Source: Rubrivivax sp. (GTDB lineage: Bacteria > Pseudomonadota > Gammaproteobacteria > Burkholderiales > Burkholderiaceae_C). Taken from it: 64,000 nt of DNA. The stretch covers positions 1 through 64,000 of the forward strand of contig JAIXRN010000014.1 of assembly GCA_027485165.1 (NCBI GenBank). Reading direction: 5' to 3'. Shown here piece after piece: positions 8,569 to 15,419 of this stretch. The notes beneath the pieces were generated by a model. The model was not told the origin of the DNA. It did not search any database and worked only from the letters and a program-made list of their open reading frames with translations. The position numbers were made by a program, and so were the translations under genes. Each line of letters starts with the position of its first letter. Position 1 is the stretch's first letter.

Positions 8569-8599
8569 CCGTGAAGCCCGGCACACCTGCGCTTCACGG
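8569..8599 (+). terminator. Hairpin after the Lrp-type gene
   Basis: A 9-bp perfect stem CCGTGAAGC / GCTTCACGG with a 13-base loop lies 28 bases after the regulator's stop. The U-tract is poor (GGCCTTCAG), so it is at best a weak terminator or processing site. Confidence 0.35.
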
Positions 8600-8622
8600 G
8601 GCCTTCAGCGGTGCCAGAGACA

Positions 8623-9120
8623 ATGCGGCCCATGCTGGACTGGATCAATCAACTGTCGACCTGGCTGCAGGGCTGGATGAGTGCTGGCGCCGGGCTCTGG
8701 GGCCTGTTCTTTTCGGCCTTCGCATCGGCCACCGTGCTGCCCGGATCGAGCGAGGTGGTGATGACCGCGCTCATCACCGCCTACCCGGCGCTGGCCGTGC
8801 AGGCCTTCTTCGTCGCCCTGGCAGGCAACGTGCTGGGCTGCCTGCTGACCTTCGGCATGGGCCACGCCGGGCGCGAAGGCTTCGAACGCTTCAAGAGCGT
8901 GAAGGTGGACCTGGAACACCCGCGCATCCAGCGCCTGCGGCGCTGGGGGCCGCCGGGGCTGTTCCTGTCGTTCCTGCCGCTGGTGGGCGACGCGCTGGTG
9001 CTGGCCGCCGGCTGGATGAAGATGCCCTTCTGGCAGAGCATGTTCTGGATCGCACTGGGCAAGGGCGCGCGCTACCTGGTGCTGCTGCTTGGCCTGAAGG
9101 GCGTGCTCGCCCTGGGCTGA
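8623..9120 (+). CDS. YqaA/DedA-like small membrane protein
   Basis: The protein has about 165 residues and several hydrophobic segments. Motifs of the YqaA branch of the SNARE-associated/DedA superfamily are present: LFFSAFASATVLPGSSEVVM near the N-terminus, then GNVLGCLLTFGMGHAGR and GPPGLFLSFLPLVGDALVLAAGW. It is an inner-membrane protein; its YqaA relatives have no agreed biochemical function, though the wider superfamily includes lipid-flipping proteins. Start choice is uncertain: GTG 8611, ATG 8623 and ATG 8632 are all in frame, with only a weak GAGA before ATG 8623. It converges on the mscS gene. Confidence 0.8.
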   Translation: MRPMLDWINQLSTWLQGWMSAGAGLWGLFFSAFASATVLPGSSEVVMTALITAYPALAVQAFFVALAGNVLGCLLTFGMGHAGREGFERFKSVKVDLEHPRIQRLRRWGPPGLFLSFLPLVGDALVLAAGWMKMPFWQSMFWIALGKGARYLVLLLGLKGVLALG

Positions 9121-9141
9121 GGGCAAGCGCTGCAGGCAGCT

Positions 9142-9954
9142 TCAGGCCGCCTGTGTTTTCATCAGTTGCGCCGGGATGGGTGCCGGCCAGCCGGCATCTT
9201 TGGCCACCCGCACGATGGCTTCATTGGTGTCGAAGTAGACCTGCCAGTAGTAGTCGGTGTGGCAGTAGGGGCGCACGCTGATGACGGTGCCCATCAGGTT
9301 GATGTCCATCAAGTTGACCTCGGGCGCAGGGCTGGTCACCACATTGGGGATCTTCACGATCGCGGCCTTCAGCTTCTCGATCGCTTCCAGCGGGTCCACG
9401 CTGCCATGCAGCTGGGCCGTGCGTTCCACGCGCCGGGCCGGGCGCGATGAATAGTTCATCACCGTGTCGCCGAAGACCTTGGTGTTGCCCACCAGGGTCA
9501 GCACGTTGTCGGGCGTGACCAGCGTGGTGCCGAACAAGCCCAGTTCGTGCACCGTGCCGGTGACGCCGCCCACGCTGACGAAATCGCCTACCTTGAAGGG
9601 CCGCAGTACCAGCATGAAGGCGCCAGCCGCGAAGTTGCCCAGCATGCCCGACCAGGCCGCGCCGATGGCCACGCCGGCGCCGGCCAGCATGGCCGCGAAG
9701 CTGGTGGTCTGGATCCCGAAGTAGCCCAGGATGCCCAGCACCAGGGTGATGTTGAGCGCGATGTTGACGATCGAGCCCAGGTACTTGGTCAGCGTCGGGT
9801 CGACGTTGTTGCGGCCCATGCCGACCTGGATGAGGCCGATGACCTTGGTGATGAGCCAGCGGCCCACGATCCAGAACGCGATCGCGGCCAGGATCTTCAA
9901 GCCGACATCGGCCAGGGTGGTGGTGACAAAAGTCTGAACGGACTGAAGGTCCAT
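9142..9954 (-). CDS. Small-conductance mechanosensitive channel (MscS family)
   Basis: The 270-residue protein has three predicted membrane segments in the first 110 residues. The pore-lining helix is AAMLAGAGVAIGAAWSGMLG, followed by the MscS beta-domain motif LRPFKVGDFVSVGGVTGTV and a C-terminal domain. It would release solutes on hypo-osmotic shock. ATG 9954 is preferred because GGAGCAGCACC immediately precedes it and MDLQSVQTF begins the family alignment; the frame is open 32 codons further upstream without homology. Length fits the minimal MscS form. Confidence 0.93.
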   Translation of the reverse strand: MDLQSVQTFVTTTLADVGLKILAAIAFWIVGRWLITKVIGLIQVGMGRNNVDPTLTKYLGSIVNIALNITLVLGILGYFGIQTTSFAAMLAGAGVAIGAAWSGMLGNFAAGAFMLVLRPFKVGDFVSVGGVTGTVHELGLFGTTLVTPDNVLTLVGNTKVFGDTVMNYSSRPARRVERTAQLHGSVDPLEAIEKLKAAIVKIPNVVTSPAPEVNLMDINLMGTVISVRPYCHTDYYWQVYFDTNEAIVRVAKDAGWPAPIPAQLMKTQAA

Positions 9955-10058
9955 GGTGCTGCTCCGGAACGGGGGTGAGGTCGCCTCTAGACCGGCGATG
10001 CCGCCGGCCTGGAAACTATTGCACACCGTTGCGGGCAGTTGCCCGCCCAAAGGCGGGT

Positions 10059-10931
10059 TCAGTCGGCGTCGATGTCCAGCAGCAGGCGCTGTGCAGCGTC
10101 GGGCGACAGATGCAGCAGGTCGGCCACGTCGTGCACGTCGTCGGGCAGCGCCGGGTTGTCCCAGCCTTGGGCGCTGTGGCGGGCGACCCGAATCGCGAGC
10201 CAGACGTTGCGCAGCTGCGCCTGGCCCCCGCTGGCGGCCCGGGCCATGGCCTGGTCGTCGGTGATCTGCACCAGCAGGGCCGGCAGCCGCCAGCGCTGCA
10301 TCAGCGCATGCTGCAGTTCGGCTAGTTCAATGCCCAGCACCTGGCGCTGCACCACGGCCGAACGCAGACCCGGGTCTTGCTGCTGGCGCTGCTGGATGTC
10401 CAGCGCCAGCGCCGGGGCGTGCAGCCACAGCAGCAGTTCAGCGAAGTCGTGCAGCAGCGCAGCTTCGTGGATGACCGCGGCGTCGTGGTCCATGCGGTGC
10501 ACGGCAAAGGCCATGGCGAAGTTGGCAGCCCGGTGCGAACGGCGCAGCACCTGGTGAAAGCCGGCCAGCGCGGCTGCGTTGTCGGCCAGCCAGTCTTCTG
10601 CCACTGGCTGCGGGCCGAAGCTGCGGAAGAAGGGCGTGATGCCCAGCATCACCAGGGCTTCGGTGGCGGTCTCGGGTTCGCTGCCCTCGCGCCCGCGGCG
10701 CAGCGCGGCCACGTGCGCCAGCAGCTTCAGCATCATCAGCGGGTCGGTGGCCAGGGTCTCGGCCAGGCCATGGGCGTCGGCGGCGTCTTCGGTCAGGCGC
10801 CAGTCTTCTATGAAGCTCGCCGTGCTGGCCAGCACCGGCAGCTCGGGGGCGTCGAAGCAGGCGGCCCAGGCGGCCAGGTCCAGCGGCGGCTGGGTAATGG
10901 CACAGCGTGTGCGCGCGGCAACAGGGCTCAT
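10059..10931 (-). CDS. HDOD-domain protein
   Basis: This protein of about 290 residues shows an HDOD core: DPLMMLKLLAHVAALRRG and TEALVMLGITPFFRSF, followed by HEAALLHDFAELLLWLHAP. These proteins resemble HD phosphohydrolases but usually lack the full metal-binding set and act in signalling or stress control. GTPase or phosphodiesterase domains are absent, so this is a stand-alone HDOD. Translation probably begins at ATG 10931 (MSPVAARTRCAI) rather than 87 bases upstream; no strong ribosome binding site decides it. Confidence 0.82.
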   Translation of the reverse strand: MSPVAARTRCAITQPPLDLAAWAACFDAPELPVLASTASFIEDWRLTEDAADAHGLAETLATDPLMMLKLLAHVAALRRGREGSEPETATEALVMLGITPFFRSFGPQPVAEDWLADNAAALAGFHQVLRRSHRAANFAMAFAVHRMDHDAAVIHEAALLHDFAELLLWLHAPALALDIQQRQQQDPGLRSAVVQRQVLGIELAELQHALMQRWRLPALLVQITDDQAMARAASGGQAQLRNVWLAIRVARHSAQGWDNPALPDDVHDVADLLHLSPDAAQRLLLDIDAD

Positions 10932-11020
10932 CAGTGGGTTATCGGGCGTTAGGGGCGCCGACTTGAAGCACGCTTGCCTGGCGCTCGGGGCTTCGGGCGC
11001 GATGGCGCAATGGCCCACCA

Positions 11021-11049
11021 GCCCGCCCTGCCCGTGGGGCAGGGCGGGC
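11021..11049 (-). terminator. Perfect 13-bp hairpin after the small-ORF operon
   Basis: GCCCGCCCTGCCC / GGGCAGGGCGGGC pair perfectly around a GTG triloop. It sits 26 bases past the stop of the 83-residue gene on the minus strand. It lacks a U-tract, so it may stabilise the 3' end rather than terminate alone. Confidence 0.55.
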
Positions 11050-11075
11050 GGAGGCAGCCGGGCGTTACGGGTGCA

Positions 11076-11327
11076 TCACAGGCGGGTGATGCCTGTCAGG
11101 TGCCCGACCAGCTGGCCGTTCACGTAGAGCGCACCTTCAGGGGCGCCGGCTTCGGCATGGAATTCCAGCCGCAGTTCTTCAGGGTGCGGCGGGGCCTGCA
11201 CCTGCACCAGGCGCTGGGCCAGGCGGTCGAGCGCTGCGCCCAAGGCGCGCAGCAGGGAAGCGGCGGCCTGGCGGCCACGCTGTTCGGGTTGCGGAGTCTG
11301 GCTCCACGGGAGGTCTTGCAGGGTCAC
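11076..11327 (-). CDS. Small conserved hypothetical protein (83 aa)
   Basis: The small protein has a helical Arg/Ala/Gln-rich first half and an acidic-aromatic C-terminal half with FHAEAGAPEGALYVNGQLVG. Translation starts at GTG; GGAG eight bases before it supports the start. No membrane segment or metal motif is seen. It is 60 bases downstream of the 55-residue gene and followed by a perfect hairpin, which suggests a two-gene transcript. Reality is supported by the ribosome binding site, the order on one strand and the terminator-like element; function is unknown. Confidence 0.62.
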   Translation of the reverse strand: MTLQDLPWSQTPQPEQRGRQAAASLLRALGAALDRLAQRLVQVQAPPHPEELRLEFHAEAGAPEGALYVNGQLVGHLTGITRL

Positions 11328-11387
11328 GATGCTTCTCCGTCGGTGGCCTTCACCCCCGCGTGCGCAGAGGTCGGCCAGGGGGTGGAT

Positions 11388-11555
11388 TCAGGGGCTGTGC
11401 CGGTGGTGGTCCAGCGCTTGCAGCTCGCGCTGCAGCAGGCGCCGCGCGCTCGCGCGCTGGGCTTGCTGGCTGGGGCGATGGGCGCCGGCGGCACGTTGGC
11501 GTGCGGCGGCGACCAGGGGGTTGCGGGGCTTGAGGGGGGCAAGATGAATCTTCAT
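11388..11555 (-). CDS. Small basic conserved protein (55 aa)
   Basis: The protein is strongly basic, with KPRNPLVAAARQRAAGAHR followed by an Arg-rich helix. Very similar short proteins with an RNPLVxxAxxRxAGxHxxS pattern are common in Burkholderiales as uncharacterised small basic proteins (recollection, not searched). ATG 11555 has a near-ideal ribosome binding site, AGGAGA, six bases upstream. It leads the 83-residue gene in the same direction. RNA or DNA binding would suit its composition, but that is a guess. Confidence 0.65.
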   Translation of the reverse strand: MKIHLAPLKPRNPLVAAARQRAAGAHRPSQQAQRASARRLLQRELQALDHHRHSP

Positions 11556-11600
11556 CGCAGGTCTCCTGGGTGCGTGGCCGCGTGGCCGTTGGTGGAACAA

Positions 11601-11636
11601 AGCAAAAGGCCCGGGTTGCTGGTGCAACCCGGGCCT
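11601..11636 (-). terminator. Rho-independent terminator, minus strand
   Basis: A 12-bp perfect stem AGGCCCGGGTTG / CAACCCGGGCCT with a six-base loop is followed on the minus strand by TTTTGCTTT. A second perfect hairpin (GGCTGAAG / CTTCAGCC, 11649-11668) lies just upstream of it. The pair ends a minus-strand transcript before the two small basic genes begin. Confidence 0.82.
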
Positions 11637-11662
11637 GCGGCATGTGGCGGCTGAAGCGGGCT

Positions 11663-11794
11663 TCAGCCTGGACACACCGCCGCCCCGGGCGGGGCAGCAT
11701 CAGCCAAAACGCCTGCCTGGCTGGCGCCTGCGGCCAGCCCCAGCCCGGCCATGCGGCTGGACAGGGTGGCGAAGCGGGCGTTGTGCAAGGTCAT
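11663..11794 (-). CDS. Possible 43-aa ORF in a transcribed gap
   Basis: The gap 11556-11991 holds no clear gene. This short frame (MTLHNARFATLSSRM, then an Ala/Gly-rich helix) begins about 90 bases after the predicted promoter at 11886-11914 and ends 27 bases before the terminator stem. No ribosome binding site is visible. The unit may instead be a short non-coding RNA. It is listed only because promoter and terminator bracket it. Confidence 0.22.
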   Translation of the reverse strand: MTLHNARFATLSSRMAGLGLAAGASQAGVLADAAPPGAAVCPG

Positions 11795-11875
11795 GGCGGG
11801 GGCGCTTGGCGGGCGCGTTGTGGGGTGGATCGGCCGGGGCGGTGCCCCGGTGGCGGCGGCTGGACGAATCCAAAC

Positions 11876-11916
11876 GCTTGCGCAAATGATAAACACGCCG
11901 TTATCAGTGCGCAAGC
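11876..11916 (-). promoter_or_regulatory. Long inverted repeat overlapping a minus-strand promoter
   Basis: GCTTGCGCAAATGATAA (11876-11892) and TTATCAGTGCGCAAGC (11901-11916) are inverted copies differing by one indel and one substitution, with an 8-base spacer. On the minus strand a -35 TTGCGC (11914-11909) and a -10 TATCAT (11891-11886) lie inside it at 17-base spacing. This is the expected layout for a repressor operator on a promoter. TTTATCAT also occurs just upstream of the helix-turn-helix gene start (12628-12635). Confidence 0.6.
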
Positions 11917-11991
11917 CTTTTTGCGCATCTTGGCGACTGCGCTTCTAGGGGGTGTGGCGCCGGCGCCGCTGCCGCGCCAGCCTGCGCCCTG

Positions 11992-12618
11992 CTACTTCTT
12001 GCGCTTCAGCGGTGCCACGCCAGTTTGGCTGCGCAGCCACAGGGCGTGGGCTTCTTCGGCTTGTGGCGCCAGGGGTGCTGGGGGCGCCGGAAGTGCCGGA
12101 AGACCCGGAAGAGCCGGCAGAATGGCTCGCGGGTTGGGCGCAGGTGCCGGCGCCAGCACTTCGCCCAGCAGGTCCAGCAGCCGCGTGCGGGCACGCTGCG
12201 GGTGGCGGCGGTAGTAGGTCAGCACCAGGCCCACGATGAAGCGCTCGTCGTCGTCACGGGGGGCGGATTCGTCAATGCCTGCCTGCGTTGACTGGGCGAC
12301 TGGCGCTGGCGCGCCGGCGGCCACTGTCGCCCCGCCACGGGTGCCGTGTGGCAGGTCCATCCAGCCCGCGGGCTTGTGGCAGAGCTGTTCGAACTGCCGC
12401 GCCAGGCGTTCGCCGATCTGGCGGCTGCGGCCCTTGATCTGGCTCCAGTAGCTGGGCTGGATCTGCACCCTTTCGGCAAAGCGCCTTTCCAGCCCGCGCA
12501 GCGTGGCCGCGTCGGCATGGCGCGCGGTGGCGCGCACGAATTCCTCGAACAGCGCCAGCGCGTTGTCCAGGCGCACCTGGGCCAGGTCCTTGGCAGGGTC
12601 TTGCAGGCCGCTTCGCAT
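11992..12618 (-). CDS. Putative helix-turn-helix DNA-binding protein
   Basis: The 208-residue protein has an N-terminal lambda-repressor-like region: RLDNALALFEEFVRATARH, then RGLERRFAERVQIQPSYWSQIKGRSRQIGERLARQFEQL (given in two overlapping parts of residues 16-80) and KPAGWMD. The PSYWSQIK...RQIG pattern is the recognition-helix area of a Burkholderiales XRE-like family. The middle contains DDERFIVGLVLTYYRRHPQRA, and a Pro/Ala/Leu-rich linker leads to a basic end KRKK. ATG 12618 or the adjacent GTG 12621 starts it. It lies directly upstream, on the same strand, of the inverted-repeat promoter, making it the obvious candidate regulator. Confidence 0.7.
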   Translation of the reverse strand: MRSGLQDPAKDLAQVRLDNALALFEEFVRATARHADAATLRGLERRFAERVQIQPSYWSQIKGRSRQIGERLARQFEQLCHKPAGWMDLPHGTRGGATVAAGAPAPVAQSTQAGIDESAPRDDDERFIVGLVLTYYRRHPQRARTRLLDLLGEVLAPAPAPNPRAILPALPGLPALPAPPAPLAPQAEEAHALWLRSQTGVAPLKRKK

Positions 12619-12709
12619 CACCCACGGATGATAAAGGTGCCTTCACCCTCAGGCGTTCGGCCCGCCGCAGGCAGCGGCGGGCTGGCCGGACCACCCGTAC
12701 CATGCAGGC

Positions 12710-13564
12710 ATGGTGGTGCAGTTTCCCAGCGGTGAAGAGCAGCCCGGGCTGGCCCTGGGCCTGTACGGCTACGGCGCCGACAGCGGCCGCCAGGCCGCCG
12801 AAGTCGCCACGCTGCGGCTGGCCCTGGACATGGGGTGGCGCGTCTTCGACACCGCCGAGATGTATGCCGACGGCGGGTCTGAACGCGTGCTGGGGCAGGC
12901 TCTGCAACAGGCCTTTCGCGCTGGCCTGGCGCGCGAAGCGGTGATGGTGGTCAGCAAAGTGCTGCCCGAAAACGCCTTCGAAGCGGGCGTGGTGGCCGCC
13001 TGCGAACAAAGCCTGCAACGCCTGCAGCTGGACTGCATCGATCTGTACCTGCTGCACTGGCCCGGCCCGCACCCGCTGGCTGAAACGGTGCGCGGCTTCG
13101 AACAGCTGCAGCGCCGCGGGCGCATCCGCCACTGGGGTGTGAGCAATGTCGACCTGCCCCAGCTGCGCGAGCTGGCCACCGTGCCCGGCGGCGCGGCCTG
13201 CGCGGCCAACCAGGTGCACTATTCGCTGCGCGCGCGTGGCGTGGAATTCGACCTGCTGCCGGCCCAGCGCGTGCATCAGATGCCGCTCTTGGCCTACAGC
13301 CCGCTGGACCAGGGCGAACTGGCCGACCACCCGGCGCTGGCGGACCTGGCCATGCGCCACCGCGTCACCCCAGCCCAAGTGGCCCTGGCCTGGGTGCTGC
13401 GCCAGCCGGGCGTGATGGCCTTGCCGAAAGCGGGCAGCGCCCTGCACCTGCGCCACAACTGGGCCGCGCGCGCCCTGGCCAAAGCGTTGACGGCCGAAGA
13501 CCTGGCGCAGCTGGACGCGCACTTCCCGCCGCCGCGGGCCAAGCAGCCGCTGTCGGTACGTTGA
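12710..13564 (+). CDS. Aldo/keto reductase
   Basis: The 284-residue NADPH-dependent reductase has the complete AKR tetrad: Asp47 and Tyr52 in FDTAEMYADG, Lys83 in VVSKVLP and His116 in YLLHWPG. The NADPH-binding end LPKAGSALHLRHNW is present (a variant of the usual IPK motif). It resembles the 2,5-diketogluconate reductase-like branch used on small aldehydes and ketones. It reads convergently to the iron-uptake operon and stands alone. Substrate is not predictable. Confidence 0.9.
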   Translation: MVVQFPSGEEQPGLALGLYGYGADSGRQAAEVATLRLALDMGWRVFDTAEMYADGGSERVLGQALQQAFRAGLAREAVMVVSKVLPENAFEAGVVAACEQSLQRLQLDCIDLYLLHWPGPHPLAETVRGFEQLQRRGRIRHWGVSNVDLPQLRELATVPGGAACAANQVHYSLRARGVEFDLLPAQRVHQMPLLAYSPLDQGELADHPALADLAMRHRVTPAQVALAWVLRQPGVMALPKAGSALHLRHNWAARALAKALTAEDLAQLDAHFPPPRAKQPLSVR

Positions 13565-13565
13565 C

Positions 13566-13584
13566 GGCAGCGCGCCGCGCTGCC
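13566..13584. terminator. Palindrome between convergent genes
   Basis: GGCAGCGCG C CGCGCTGCC is a 9-bp perfect palindrome starting two bases after the aldo/keto reductase stop. There is no U-tract in either direction, so termination activity is uncertain. Confidence 0.35.
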
Positions 13585-13615
13585 CCGGGCCGGGCTGCCG
13601 GCCGACCGCTGCCGT

Positions 13616-14704
13616 TCAGGCCAGCAGCGCGCGCGTGGCTTCCGCCGGGCTGCGGCAACCGGTCAAGGCCAGCGCCATCAGCAGTTCGTCCTGCAGCAGC
13701 CGCAGCGCCAGGGCCACGCCTGGCGCACCGTCTGCCGCCAGGGCCAGCAGCAGGGGCCGGCCCACCAGCACGGCGCTGGCGCCCAGGGCCAGGGCCTTCA
13801 GCACGTCGGTGCCGCGGCGGATGCCGCCGTCCACCAGCAGGGGCAGCCGGCCGCCCAGTGCGTCGGCGATGCGGGGCAGGGCGTGTGCGCTGGGCAGGGC
13901 CGTGTCCAGCGTGCGCCCGCCGTGGTTGGACACGATCAGCCCGGCCACGCCGATGTCGGCCGCCAGGCACGCGTCGTCGGGGTGCAGGACGCCCTTCAGC
14001 AGCAGCGGCAGCGGGCAAGCCTGGCACAGCTGTTCGACCTGGGCCCAGCCCAGGGCCTGGCCGCGCCAGTCAGGTGCTGCGCCCGCGCCATGGGCGGCAG
14101 GCGGCAGGTTGACGGCGCGCACCCCGGGCGGCAGCGTGAAGCCGGCGCGCCGTTCGCGGTCACGCGCGCCTTGCACGGGGGCGTCCACCGTCAGCACCAC
14201 GGCTTCGAAGCCGGCCGCCACAGCGCGCTGCACCAGGGCCTGCGTCAGGCCGGGGTCGGCCTGGGGGTAGAGCTGGAACCACAGCGGCCCGCGGCCGGGT
14301 TCGTCGCGCACCTGGCTGGCGACGTCCTCGATCGTGCTGCTGGCCTGGGTGGACAGCACATAGCCCGCCCCCTGCGCCGCGCAAGCCAGGGCGGCGCCGC
14401 ATTCGCCATCGGCATGGGCCAGGCGCTGGTAAGCCATCGGCGCCATCAACAGCGGGTGCGGCCAGCGCCGGCCCAGCAGGGCTATGCCCAGGCCGGCGCC
14501 CGCCAGCGGGCGCAGCACGCGCGGCAACAGCTGCAGGCCATCCCAGGCGCTGCGGTTGCCGCGCAGGGTGATCTCGTCGGCCGCGCCCCCGGTGATGTAG
14601 GCCCAGGCGCTGTCGTCCAGCCGCGCGCGGGCGCGGGCTTCGAAGTCGTGCAGGTTCACGGCCTTGGCAGCGGTCAGCGATGCCGTGGCGCCGAAGGGCT
14701 GCAT
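13616..14704 (-). CDS. FMN-dependent alpha-hydroxy-acid oxidase/dehydrogenase
   Basis: The 362-residue flavoenzyme belongs to the glycolate oxidase/lactate dehydrogenase/mandelate dehydrogenase family and would oxidise a 2-hydroxy acid to the 2-oxo acid. Visible elements are AYITGGAADE near the N-terminus, LLMAPMAYQRLAH, WFQLYPQAD, the lysine in LLLKGV, the catalytic His in SNHGGRTLD and the phosphate-binding DGGIRRGTDVLKALALGA. ATG 14704 overlaps the upstream stop as TGATG and is preferred to a GTG 15 bases earlier. It is the last gene of the tonB-receptor-hydroxylase unit, an unexpected partner for iron uptake. Substrate unknown; no lactate permease is nearby. Confidence 0.88.
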   Translation of the reverse strand: MQPFGATASLTAAKAVNLHDFEARARARLDDSAWAYITGGAADEITLRGNRSAWDGLQLLPRVLRPLAGAGLGIALLGRRWPHPLLMAPMAYQRLAHADGECGAALACAAQGAGYVLSTQASSTIEDVASQVRDEPGRGPLWFQLYPQADPGLTQALVQRAVAAGFEAVVLTVDAPVQGARDRERRAGFTLPPGVRAVNLPPAAHGAGAAPDWRGQALGWAQVEQLCQACPLPLLLKGVLHPDDACLAADIGVAGLIVSNHGGRTLDTALPSAHALPRIADALGGRLPLLVDGGIRRGTDVLKALALGASAVLVGRPLLLALAADGAPGVALALRLLQDELLMALALTGCRSPAEATRALLA

Positions 14705-15405
14705 CAGGTGCGTGCCCACAGGCGCAGCAGGTTGTGATAGCTGCCCGTCAGCGCTACAGCCTCGGCCGATTCGGCGCCGGCGCTGTCGATGTCGCGCTGG
14801 CGCAGGCGCGTCAGCGCCAGGTCCATCTCATGCAGCAACTGGCGTTCTTCGGCTCGCGGCACCAGGCTTTCGACCCAGAAGAAGGCCGCCAGGCGTTCGC
14901 CGTGCGTCACCGGGGCCACGCTGTGGACGGTGTTGGCGGGGTAGAGCCAGGCGTCGCCCGCCGCCAGCTTCATGGCCTGTTGTGCGGGCGCGCCGCGGGT
15001 GCCTGCGCCGGACTGCATCAGCAGTTCACCGCCGTCGTAGCTGCCAGGGTCCGATAGGAACAGCGTGCACGACAGGTCGGCGCGCAGCGGCCCGCCAGGG
15101 TGCTGGCGGATGGCCTGGTCGACGTGCGGGCCGTAGGCGTCGCCCGTGCCGCGGTAGCGGTTGAAGGCTGGCGGCAGCACCCGCCGCGGCAGCGCGGCCG
15201 ACAGGAACAGCGGGCAGCGTTCCAGCGCCTGCATCACCAGCGCGCGCAGGGCCTGCGCGGCCGGCCCTTCGGCCAGCTGGGCATTGCGCTTCACGGCCGC
15301 AGCCTGCGGGCCGGCCGTCGCGCGGCCGTCGGCCCAGGGGCCCTGGGTCAGCCAGTGGCGGGCCTGGGCCAGTTCTTCCGCGCTCAGCAAAGCCGGCAGG
15401 TGCAT
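14704..15405 (-). CDS. PKHD-type Fe(II)/2-oxoglutarate hydroxylase (PiuC/YbiX-like)
   Basis: The 233-residue protein has the double-stranded beta-helix dioxygenase motif: His94 and Asp96 in YGPHVDQAIR, His161 in NTVHSV, and Arg171 in GERLAAFFWVES. Proteins of this family are encoded beside TonB-dependent siderophore receptors such as Fiu and PiuA. Their substrate is unsettled; modification of a siderophore or receptor-linked molecule is often proposed. It lies 14 bases after the receptor gene and is translationally coupled (TGATG) to the hydroxy-acid oxidase. Confidence 0.88.
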   Translation of the reverse strand: MHLPALLSAEELAQARHWLTQGPWADGRATAGPQAAAVKRNAQLAEGPAAQALRALVMQALERCPLFLSAALPRRVLPPAFNRYRGTGDAYGPHVDQAIRQHPGGPLRADLSCTLFLSDPGSYDGGELLMQSGAGTRGAPAQQAMKLAAGDAWLYPANTVHSVAPVTHGERLAAFFWVESLVPRAEERQLLHEMDLALTRLRQRDIDSAGAESAEAVALTGSYHNLLRLWART

Positions 15406-15419
15406 GGTGATGGGCGTTG

